Assembly: GCA_007449985.2 (NCBI GenBank)
Contig: VIIQ02000089.1
Location: 277,807 to 341,806 of the forward strand
DNA: 64,000 nucleotides
From: Desmodesmus armatus
Taxonomy: Eukaryota > Chlorophyta > Chlorophyceae > Sphaeropleales > Scenedesmaceae
Reading direction: 5' to 3'
Shown piece by piece: positions 1-10,200 of the stretch; within the stretch, counting starts at the first letter, position 1; each line of letters begins with the position of its first letter. A model generated the notes under the pieces. The model saw only the letters and a program-made list of their open reading frames with translations, had not been told where the DNA came from and ran no database searches. Made by a program: the position numbers and the translations under genes.

Positions 1-69
1 ACGCGAGCCATCAAGTCGGGTAGGTGGCATTGGCTGTCATTTTCGCCTTTGGTCCACAAAGCGAAGCCT

Positions 70-204
70 GCTGCGGGTCTACTGTGTCATAGCTGCTGCT
101 GATTGCAGTCAGGGAGTCAGAGAGGTTGCTGTCATACTCCTCAGCAGTCTCTTTTACTCCCTGGCAGCAAACAGCAGCAGCTGTGACACAGTAGACCCGC
201 TGCT
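70..204. repeat. Imperfect inverted repeat, miRNA-precursor-like hairpin
   Basis: Arms at about 70-118 and 156-204 are reverse complements over 49 positions with roughly seven mismatches, separated by a loop of about 37 bases. The arms share the core GGGTCTACTGTGTCA and a CTG-rich segment. The near-perfect long stem is the geometry of algal small-RNA precursors or of a small MITE. No transcript evidence can be seen, and no target-site duplication was recognised. It lies upstream of the J-domain exon copies, probably in an intron of the DNAJC3-like gene. Confidence 0.55.
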
Positions 205-322
205 GCATCCAAGCATGTGACACGCACTATGACACCACTTGTGTACCAAACCTACTGCTCCCTTACACCCCCCCCCCCCCATTTTCCTTCCCTACGCCCT
301 CACCCCACCCCCACCCCTGCAG

Positions 323-850
323 GCGTACTGCCGCCTAGCCCAGCAGTATAGCCACACTGACAAGGTTTCCGCCTCGGAAAAGGAAGCGTCTCAAGCCAAC
401 AACCAACAGTCCCCCCCCCTCCCCCGTGCTGCGTCACACACCTACTGACCCTTCACTCCACCCTGGCTTCTCCCCCCCCCCCACCCCCCCCCCCACTGCA
501 GGCGTACCGCCGCTTGGCCCAGCAGTACCACCCAGACAAGGTCTCCGCCTTGGAAATCGAGGCGTCTGAAGCCAAGTTTAGGGACATTGCGTAGGCTTAC
601 GAAGTGTGCTTTGATGACGAAACACCTACTGACACTGCTGCGCAACCACGCATATCATATGTTGTACCCCCTGCCGCTGCCTCACACTTCACTCCCCCCC
701 CCCCCTATCCCCCCCCACCCCGCAGGCGTACCGCCGGTTGGCCCAGCAGTAACCACCCTGACAAGGTCTCCGCCTTGGTAAAGGAAGCGTCTGAAGGCAA
801 CAACCAACAGCCCCCCCCCCCCCCCCCCCGTGCTGCATCACACATGTACT
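323..850 (+). pseudogene. Three decayed tandem copies of the J-domain exon
   Basis: Copies of the 5' part of the downstream J-domain exon begin at about 323, 502 and 726. Each is preceded by a C-homopolymer and a CAG acceptor, exactly like the intact exon at 906. All three read AYR(R)LAQQ-like at first and then decay. The first has Ser in place of the His of the HPD motif and diverges after the Gln-Ala segment. The second keeps the HPD motif but has an in-frame TAG where the intact copy has Glu. The third has a stop at the HPD region. Spacing is about 180, 224 and 180 bases. These are intronic pseudo-exons created by tandem duplication of the acceptor plus exon start. Only the fourth copy is open to the end. 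Confidence 0.8.
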
Positions 851-905
851 GACCCTTTACCCCCCCCCCCCCCCCCGCTTCTCTCCCCCCACCCCCCACC
901 CACAG

Positions 906-1142
906 GCGTACCGCCGCTTGGCCCAGCAGTATCACCCCGACAAGGTGTCCGCCTCGGAAAAGGAAGCGTCTGAAGCCAAGTTCAGGGACATCGCCGAGGC
1001 CTACGAAGTGCTCTCTGACGACGAAAAGCGGGGCGCGTATGACAGGGGGGACGACCTGGAGCCGCAGATGGGGGGCGGGAACCCCTTCCAGCAGGGTGGC
1101 TTCCATCAGCAGGGCGGGTACACCTTCACGTTCAGGTTCTGA
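906..1142 (+). CDS. DNAJC3/P58IPK-like co-chaperone, last exon (J domain)
   Basis: This is the last exon of a gene that begins left of the window. A C-rich tract and CAG acceptor precede GCG TAC CGC CGC, which encodes AYRRLAQQ. The exon carries the J-domain helix II, the HPD motif (His codon at about 933), the helix III segment [17 protein letters not shown], then [16 protein letters not shown] and a Gly/Gln/Phe-rich tail ending FTFRF before TGA. The order J domain, then a short G-D-D-L-(E/D)P linker, then an aromatic tail, matches the C-terminus of DNAJC3/P58IPK, an ER-lumenal TPR co-chaperone that recruits BiP/Hsp70. The TPR part is not in the window, so the assignment rests on the tail. 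A different J protein is possible but less likely. Confidence 0.78.
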   Translation, partial: AYRRLAQQYHPDKVSASEKEASEAKFRDIAEAYEVLSDDEKRGAYDRGDDLEPQMGGGNPFQQGGFHQQGGYTFTFRF

Positions 1143-1572
1143 GCATCCATAAACCCTAAAGGGCCAGGTACATTTCGCTGCAGTGATGAGTCAGATGCGG
1201 TGCTGGCCCCGCTGCCAGCGCTGCTGGCATCAGCGCACCTGTGGACACATCTGCCATTGGGGCCATATGAGACGGATGGGACCATGGCCTTGTTTTCTTG
1301 GTCCTTTCTTGTTTGTAGTCTGCAGAAGTGACCCCGAGCTGTGGGCAGCTTGCTCAGCAGCTGCTGCTGATGGGTGTACTCCAACTTTTTTGAGAGAGCG
1401 ACGAATGTGCTGTGCTGTGCTGGGTCTTGCTTGGTAAGATAGGGTGCGGCAGTGTTGCTGCTGCGTGTGTGCGTTTTGGTCACCGTCGCAAACATCGTGA
1501 TCAACCTTGATTGTTGAGAGAGTGTGGATGAGTAGACATGGCATGTGGGGAAGGCTGGGCGCGGTGTGTGGC

Positions 1573-1577
1573 TGTAA
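1573..1577 (+). promoter_or_regulatory. Candidate poly(A) signal TGTAA for the DNAJC3-like gene
   Basis: TGTAA is the canonical chlamydomonadalean poly(A) signal. This one is the first on the + strand after the stop at 1142. Confidence 0.35.
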
Positions 1578-2020
1578 TGTGAAGTGGACATGGCTTTGAT
1601 GGTTGCTTGGTGCCATGCGCACTGATCAAACTGATTGCACTACACACTTGCACAGGCGCTCGTCGGCTGCTGATGCTGGTAGCAAATGGTACAGTGTTTG
1701 GAACAGAAGTCAGTGTTGCTGTCTCATACATGATATCTTTGTGTACAGCGCCCGTTCATCACATGCACTGGGGCGATGATAGCGATTGTATGAATGTACA
1801 TCTCTCAGCAGTCAAGGCACACAACAGGCTCAACCGTCATCAAAAGTGCATTACTCAGCACTCAGCAATTGACAGGCTGTACAAAACAGAGCCCCCAGCC
1901 ACAGACAGAGTGAGGGAAGTCAAACAGGGAACACAGCTTTCAGAGCGCAACACGGCAGCTCAACATGTACACACACACAGTCACTCACGCCCACTTCCCA
2001 ACAAGCGACGTCAAGCTGCC

Positions 2021-2150
2021 ATCTGCAGCTGCAAGCCGCCCTCTCCCCCCTCCAGCAACGCCCTGCGTGCCCCCCTCACAGCATCCCCCTCCTCCACCAG
2101 CAGCCTCCTTGGCCGTGCGCTGCAGGAACTGCTAAACCCTAGGGTCAACA
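2021..2150 (-). pseudogene. Second copy of the UTP12 3' end, including its stop region
   Basis: Bases 2021-2150 are nearly identical to 2228-2365, the last part of the UTP12 terminal exon. Both read, on the - strand, a conserved C-terminal tail rich in [10 protein letters not shown] followed by LQLQMAA. The downstream copy follows the true stop (2218-2220), so it is a 3'-UTR or intergenic duplicate. It diverges from the gene upstream of about 2140. Confidence 0.75.
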
Positions 2151-2217
2151 AAACCGCGGCGGAGCCAATCACACAGCTCAAACAGCCAGCAAGCTTCTGA
2201 GAGCACCCAGAACAGCT

Positions 2218-4193
2218 TCAAGCCGCCATCTGCAGCTGTAAACCGCCCTCTCCCCCCTCCAGCAACGCCCTGCGTGCCCCCCTCACAGCATCTCCCTCCT
2301 CCACACCAGCAGCCTCCTTGGCCGTGCGCTGCAGGAACCGCAGGGCTGCTATGTTGAACCCTAGGTGTCCCTTAGGCCCTGAACCGCGCCCCGCATCCGT
2401 TTGTGGAGGTCAACGAGGGTCTGGCGGGCTGAGGGGGTTGCTGTGAGTTGTGCATGGTGGAGACGCAGCAGGAGGGTGGCCACACGGCAGCTCAGCTCAA
2501 CCTGATCAAAGCAGCAGCAGCAGTAGCAGCAGCAGCAGCGGCGGCAGCAGGGAAATCAGCACATTTTTTGGTTTGTGGAGGGCATTGCTGTGAGTTGTGC
2601 GTGGTGGAGACGAAGCAGCAGGGTGGCCACACGGCAGCTCAGCTCAACCTGAAAACAAGCAGCAGCAGCAGCAGCAGCCAGGGGGGGGGGTTGGGCTGTC
2701 AGTTTGCGAAGAGAGAAGGGGGTTGCTGTGAGTTGTGCATGGTGCAGACGCAGCAGTAGGGTGGCCACACGGCAGCTCAGCTCAACCTGAAACAGCAGCA
2801 GCGGCGGTGGCGGCGGCGGCAGCGGGAGGAATCAGCAAATGTTTGGTTTGTGGAGGGAGTTGCTGTGAGTTGTGCGTGGTGGAGACGCAGCAGTAGGGTG
2901 GCCACACGACAGCTCAGCTCAACCTGTGAAAAAGGCAGCAGCAGCAGCAATTGCAGCAGCAGCAGAAGCAGCAGTGGCGGCAGCAGCAGCAGCAGCAGCT
3001 GCGGGTCAGCATACACTTAGGGTTGCGGAGGGGGTTGCTGTGAGTTGTGCGTGGTGGCCACGCGGCAGCTCAGCTCAACCTGTGTGTGGTTGGGAAGGGG
3101 AGGGAGCAGCAGCAGTAGCAGCAGCGGGGGCGACAGCAGGGGGGATCAGCACATGATTTGGGTTTCGGGGGCCCTCCGCACATCGGATGTGAGTTGTGCT
3201 TGGTGCAGACGCAGGAGCAGGGTGGCCACACGGCAGCTCAGCTCAACCTGGAAACAAGCAGCAGCAGCAGCAGCAGGAGGAGGAGGAGGAGGGATTCATA
3301 CACTCAGTGGACCATCATGATCAATCATTGGTCCTACAACATGGCGTGTGACAAGGAAGCCGCTGCATCACCCATATGCCGCTGCAAGACCCATGCATGC
3401 TGTACTGGACTGTTGCTTGCACATGTTCATTACCCACGTGCCGCACTCCCACAACACTCCCAACAGGGCTGCCCCCCCCCCCCCCCCAACTACACACACT
3501 CCATACGCGCAACACGCACCCCCCCTCTTCCCCCCCTCATGTACACAAATCCACCCACCTGTGTTCCCTGTGCCAGCCAGTCTCCCACCCAGCCCAGCAA
3601 TTTCAGTGCGTCAGCAAACGGCAGCAGCAGCGCCTGCTCCAAGTCGTTGGCCCTCACACACCCCACAACCCCCTTCCCCCCACCCACACAACACCCACAC
3701 ACATGACGCACACGCACAGACGCACGTGCACGCAAACACATACAGCACCCCCTCCAAACACCTCATCACTCACCCCCCCCCCCCCCCCAAAGGACCACCC
3801 ACCTGTGCCCCCTGTGCGAGCCAGTCTCCCACCCAGCCCATCAATTTCAGTGCATCAGCAAATGTCCAGCAGCAGCGCCTGTTCAAGGTCGTTCGCCGTC
3901 ACACCACCACAAACCCTCTCCCCTTCCTCCACCCCCTTTCCCAACCACCATCATCCCCCCCCCCCCCCCCCCCCACACACACACACATTCCACCCACCTG
4001 TGCCCCCTGTGCCAGCCAGTCTCCCACCCAGCCCATCAATTTCAGTGCATCAGCAAACGGCAGCAGCAGCAGCGCCTGTTCCAGGTCGTTGGCCCTCACA
4101 CCACCCACTGCCCTCAGCACATAGGCCTCAGCAGACAAGCCCAACATGAGGGGGTTGGCTGGGGGGCCTTGGGGGCAGGCTGGTTGGACGCCT

Positions 4194-4224
<31 letters not shown>

Positions 4225-7200
4225 GACGCGAAGCACAGTGCACGATTGGTGTACTGCAGTTTGATGCAAGAAGGGGTTTTTGTGTGTGTTGGGGAGTCAT
4301 GCTTGCAGCACAGTACTGCTGGCAGCGCAATACTGTACAGTAACTGCGGGGAACTGTTCACCTGGTAGAGGCCGATGTGCTCACGACAGTCTAGAGGTGC
4401 TGTCAATGAACTCCCCACTTTGCATATCCCTGTCGAACTGTGTTGGTGTGCTGATAGGACTGCTTGCATGTGACTTGCATGATCATAGTATGCTAGCTAC
4501 ACACGTACTCCACTATAGCAAACCCACGCACACACCTTTGCTGCCGCCAGCGCCGCCCTGTACTCCTGCTGCCTCTGCGCCCCCCCCCCCCACCCCACCC
4601 CCACCGCACACACACACTCTCCCCTCCCTTTGCTCCCGCCCCCTTCCCCCCCCCCCCCCCCACCCCAACCACCCATGCACCATGGTGGCACCACATACAC
4701 ACGCACACACCTTTGCTGCCGCCAGCGCCACCCTATACTCCTGCTGCTTCTCCGCCTCATGCCCCCCCCCCCCACACTCCCCTTTCCATTGCTCCCGCCC
4801 CCTTGCCCCACTCACCCTCCCCCCCCCCCCACCTCCCCACCCCCCACCCCCACCCACAGACACGTACCTTCGCTGCCGCCAGCGCCGCCCTGTACTCCTG
4901 CTGCTTCTCTGTCTCATGCCCCCCCCCCCCCACCTTCCACCCCCCACCGCACACAAAGCCACGCACCCTTTTCCTTTGCCCCCCCCCCCCCCAAACCCAC
5001 ACACCTTTGCAGCCGCCAGCGCCACCCTATACTCCTGCTGCTTCTCCGTCTCATGTCCCGCCACATCCAACGCATCCATAATGCTGTCAGCAGCAGACAC
5101 AGACTCAGCCGTACGCCGCCCAGCAGCAGCAGCAGCAGCAGCATCGTCCCCACCAGCAGCAGCAGCAGCGGCGGCATAGGTACCCCCTTGAGGCCCCAGG
5201 ATAAGGGCACCCTGCTGCCGCTGCTGCTGCTGTTCGAGGTCGGCTTCAAATAAGCTCTCCAGCCGCCGCTCTTTCTCTTCCTCCACAAAGAAGGGCTCGG
5301 AGGTGCGCTCCCAGCGGCGGATGCTGCGGTCACTCCCGCCTGCATGGCAATAAGTGTGACGTGCAACCAAAAGTTAACAAAACGTGGCATGGACGTGTGC
5401 GTGTCAACACGATCTCCCCCCCTCCTCTTCTTGTGTGTGACCACATAGTCTCCGCATCATGACACCGCAATTCATTCACGTCGCTACGGTGCTTCACCCA
5501 AAATGCATGTCACCCTGGTGCCCCCCCCCCCTTGCCCCCTCTCCACCCCCAACCACCACCAACACCCTGCACCCCTTTGTCACCTGTGACCACGTAGTCG
5601 CCGTATTGTGACACTGCCAGTGCCTGCACGTCACCGTGGTGCCCCTCCCAACACACAAGGACCTCCCCTGTCCCACACACCGTGTGTGGGGTGCCCCCCC
5701 CCTCCCCCCGCCCCCCCCCCCCACACACACACACCTGTGACTACGTAGTCACCGTATTGTGACACAGCCAGTGCCTGCACGTCACCGTGGTGTCCAGGCA
5801 GCTCCAGCAGCAACTCCCAGCGGTCCATGTCCCAATACTTCAACACCTTGTCACGACCAACACTGTTGTGTGTGTGTGGGGGGGGGGAGGGAGGGGAAAC
5901 ATGAGTGTGTGTGGTTATGTGATCAAGTGGGGATCAGCTAAATGCAGCAGCAGCAGCAGTTGTTGTTGCAGCAGCAGCAGCAGCAGCTCCCAGCGGTCGA
6001 TTTCCCATGTGACCTTGTCATGCCAACACTGGGTGGGTGGGTGGGTGGGTGGGGGGGGGGGAGAAACATGAGCGTGTATAATCATGTGCTCATGTCAAGG
6101 TGAACAATATACAGCAGCATCAACTTCAGCAGTTTGTTGAAAGCTCGCAGCGGTCCATGTCCCAATACTCCAACACCTTGTCACGACCAAACACTGTTTT
6201 ATTGGTGTGTGTGTGTGTGGCGGGGGGGGGGGGGCATGCGCGTGTGTGATAATGTGGTCATGTGGAGATATACCAGACGCAGCAGCAGCAGCAGCGGCCC
6301 AATGGCAGAGGCAGCATTGTGCGCGGGGGATGACACCGGATGTCTTGCACATACAAGCACAAACCCTGAGCAACGGCAGAAGTGTCACAGGAGTGCACCC
6401 AACCAACCCCACTGAGAGATAAAGGGTTGGAAATGGCTCCCTCTCCCTGGGGGGAGGCTTGTTCAGTTGCATGACGTCCAGTGGACGTTGCATGGTGGAA
6501 AAACATTGTGTAAGAGTCGTGGGAAGAGAGATCTTACCTGAAGGCGTAGTGTGTGTCCCGCACAAAGCCGACCGCCCGTACTGTGTCCTGGTGGGCAAAC
6601 AGGCTCTTGTGGCAGTCACCAAAGTCAAGGCCCCACACCTGACACACAGCACAGCACAGCACGACACAGCATGACACAGCACAGAGGCAGACGAGACAGT
6701 ACGTTGTGACGCCTTCCTTCCTCCAAGCAACGAAAGTTGTTTGTGTGCATGCGCCTTCACCCACACAAAAGGGAGGAACGTGCTGTCTGCGCTGCAGCGC
6801 AATAAACAATAGACGTTCTGTGTAACATCCAATTACTGATAGACAACACACAACACACCCCACCGACGATCCGTGAAGCACACCCCTGGGGTGTGCTGCG
6901 GCCCAGCCCCCAGCATGGCCAGTTACCAAGGGGCTGGCTACACGACCCACCCCATACACGGATTTCACCCAACTGACCACCACAGATTCAAAGCTGCACC
7001 AACGCTCATGAAATTTGGGGAGCAGCAATGGCCCGGGGCTCGAAACCCAACAGATACCCAGATTGGGCCTCGATCTCTTCCTGGGCATGGCTGTTGGGCA
7101 CTGGGACCCGGGACCTTGGTACCAATGCCCAACAGCCATGCCTAGGAAGAAGTCGAGGCGCAATCTAGGTCTCTGCTGCATCCCCACCTTGATGTTGTTG

Positions 7201-10200
7201 CCTGCTGATCAGCTGATAAACAGTGTCCCTTGCAATACCCACATTTTCCCCAAAAAAAACAAGGACAGCGCACATCACACACCACAGCCTGGCGGGTTTA
7301 GGGTTTAGGGTTTAGGCCTAAACCCTTTCACATCACCCACCTTGATGTTTTTGCCTGCTGATCCGCTGATGAGCAGTGTGCCTTGCAATGCCAACACTTA
7401 AGGATCTACGGATGCTACTGATATCAACCTTTGAGGACTGCAACCCTGCCCAGCACTAGCCACAAACAATGTAAACGACAGCACACTGCAGAAACCTGAC
7501 CAGTCTGCCTGCAAAAGAACAACCCAGGTGCAATTCACGTCACCCGGGCCCCCTTGTCATCACCCTAAAAGAATACGCGTCACCCACCTTGAAGTTTTTG
7601 CCTGCTGATCCGCTGATGAGCAGTGTCCCTTGCAATTCCAAACACTTATGGATCTACGGATACTACTGATACTAACCTTGATGGACTGAAACCCTGCCCA
7701 GCACTAGCCAGAACCAATGTGAACGACAGCACATACTACACAAACCTGACCAGTCTGCCTGCAAAAAACACCCCAGTGCAATCCACGTCACCCCCCGCCC
7801 CCCTTGTCATCACCTTGTCATAAACCACGTCGCCCACCTTGATGTTTTTGTCTGCTGATCCGCTGATGAGCAGTGCCCGCTGCAAATGCCAACAAGTGCA
7901 AAACCTATGTCTAGGACAGCACAGCACAGCACAGCACACACCACAGCAACCTGTCCAGTCTGCCTGGCAAACAAACACCTAGGCACAATCCATGTCACCC
8001 CGCCCACCTTGATGTTTTTGTCTGCTGACCCGCTGATGAGCAGTGTCGAGTCGCTGCTGATGTCAAGGGTGGTGGCAGGCAGCTTGTGGCCGTACAGACT
8101 CAGGAAGAACTTCAGGCTGCGATTAAAAAAGTGAGGGGGGAAGAGTGAGCGAGGGGGAAGAGTGAGTGAGGGAATGAGTGACGCCGGGCCGGCGAAACAG
8201 GAGAGAGAGGGAGGCAGCCTTCAGTGCAGCTTGCGATGACACAGACCAATATGGTAGATTAAGAATGCGCGGGTGGGCCATGCACGCCCCCACCCCAACC
8301 ACAACAACCACCCCCAGATATGCTTACCGCCATGGCCCCTCCTTACATTACACGCCCCCCCCCCCTGCATGCCCCATCCCCCCCAACCCCACACACCTGT
8401 CACAGTAGTAGACCCTGATGGTGTGGTCCAGCAGAGATGTGGGCCGTACCCCCCCCCCCCACCCCCACAACACACACTCGCATGTACTCCGGATGTTCAA
8501 CACATGCACAAACACACAGCCCCCCCCCCCTTCAAGCTCTGTGTGAGCCCCCCCCCCTCCCCCCCCCCCCCCCACCACACACACCTGTCGCAGAAGTAGA
8601 CCTTGATGGTATGGTCCAGCAAAGATGCTTGCCGTACCCCCCCCCCCTCCCGCCCCCACCAACACCCCCACATTCACACAGCCCCCCCCCCTCTCTCACA
8701 CACTGTCCCCCCCCCACACACACACACACACACCTGTCGCAGTAGTAGACCTTGATGGTGTGGTCCAGCAGTGAAGCTGCCAGCAGCTTGCCGTCAGGTG
8801 ACACGCGCACACACAGCACGTCATCAGCCATATCCAACTGACGCTCAAGCCTGAAACCAAACCGCTGAACCAACATGCCTGCAGCCACAGTAGATAACAG
8901 GGGGGGGGAAGAAGGGGGGAAGGGAGAGTATTAGACTACATTAACCGCGGGAGTGGTGTGATTTTCTTTCTGTTCAAAATAATCCCAACTGACGCTCAAG
9001 CCTGGAATCCCGACCGCTGCAGCAGCATGTCTGCACACAAGGATGAAAAGAGAGGGGGACAATTGTGATGTACATTTAATATGATAGTGAGCCACAGGAA
9101 GACACAAAGCGAGGGGGAAACAGCTCCTCCCGCCCTGTCCTGTCCCTCCAACCTCCCCTGAAGCTCAACCCTGACCCATGCATCATCTCAATCGCATTGT
9201 GCAGTGAGACTCACCCGGTTCTGCTGTTGCGTCTTGCTGGTGCTTCTTGTTCCGCTTCTTGGCTGGCTGCTGTGAGGGGTCATCCTCTTCCTCCTCCTGC
9301 TGCTGCTGCTGCTGCTCTGTGGTGATGGTCCAGGTCCAAAACTTGATTGTCTTGTCTGCACGGGCGTGGACGAGGGCGGACAGGGGCAGGAGCAACACAC
9401 AGGGTAGCAGACACATATGTTTGCTATAGGCACTTTGCGTGGTTTTTGTGTGTGCGTGGGGCAGGGGGGGGGGGGTCAAAGCACATGTTGCTAACAGTGT
9501 ACCTCAATTGCACCCCATTGCCGACAGAAACAAGCCTTGTCAGCAGAATCGTCCTCAGACGCATGTTGTGGTTGCACACAAGGCCAAGGTCGAGATTCTG
9601 GGTGCTGAAATTATGCTGCTGTGCCATGCTGGTTTGTTTTTGGACGTGGAAGGGGAGGGGGGCTGCCTGTGCGTACCTGCTGAGCCTGTCACAAAGCCAC
9701 TCTTGTCAGGCAGCAGAGCCAGGGACCACACCGCCCCGCTGTGGGCCTGCTCCGTATGAACCACACTGCAGGCACCCACATCAATCAGCTGGATGGCGCC
9801 CTCCTGCAACCAAATGCAAGGCCAGACAGCGCAACACAGTGGGATCTGGATTTGGATCTTGGATCTGCAATGTAATGGTGCACTCTTGCAGACTGGGGGG
9901 GGGGGACTCTGCCGGCAGGCGATCCGTAGAGGCGCTGTTGTTCCGAATTTCTATTGTTTGAGTTACTATATTATTATTTGCTGAATACAATTCATTGATA
10001 ATGCTGAAATTTATTGAGATTATGTTTTTTTAATCCAAAAACTACGGGCTCGCTGAAAATATAACTTTAGAGACACAAATTCGAATGGGCGCAGAGGGAG
10101 GGGCAACACAAGGCCGGGGCAGCACTTTGCAAAGTGACATCTGAAACATAGTGACTCAATAAGTGTGACGTTCAAAGCTGACGCCGTTCGTTGCCACAAC

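Larger units (their letters stand above)
1143..2217. other. Convergent intergenic region
   Basis: This lies between the tail-to-tail ends of the DNAJC3-like gene (+) and UTP12 (-). The presumed 3' UTR of the + gene includes a TGTAA at 1573-1577, the usual green-algal poly(A) signal, about 430 bases after the stop. Bases 2021-2150 hold an extra copy of the UTP12 3' end (listed separately). I see no convincing open frame otherwise. The open frames on either strand start at non-ATG codons and lack any recognisable family. Confidence 0.6.

Noticed and set aside
2448..3320. Repeated direct units with CAG spacers considered as a CRISPR-like array
   Set aside because: Unit lengths vary, the units encode the UTP12 last-exon start, and the host is a eukaryote.
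3998..5005. A third UTP12 frameshift at exon 18, suggested by a phase mismatch with exon 17
   Set aside because: The GTGTGTGG donor of exon 17 offers an alternative GT that would restore phase, so a missing base is not required.
4280..5179. 299-codon Pro/Ser/His-rich + strand frame
   Set aside because: Antisense to UTP12 exons 17-18 and their echoes; no family signal.
7036..7052. GGCTCGAAACC as a pol III B box of a tRNA gene
   Set aside because: No acceptor stem, anticodon arm or A box can be paired around it; it is part of the inverted-repeat neighbourhood.
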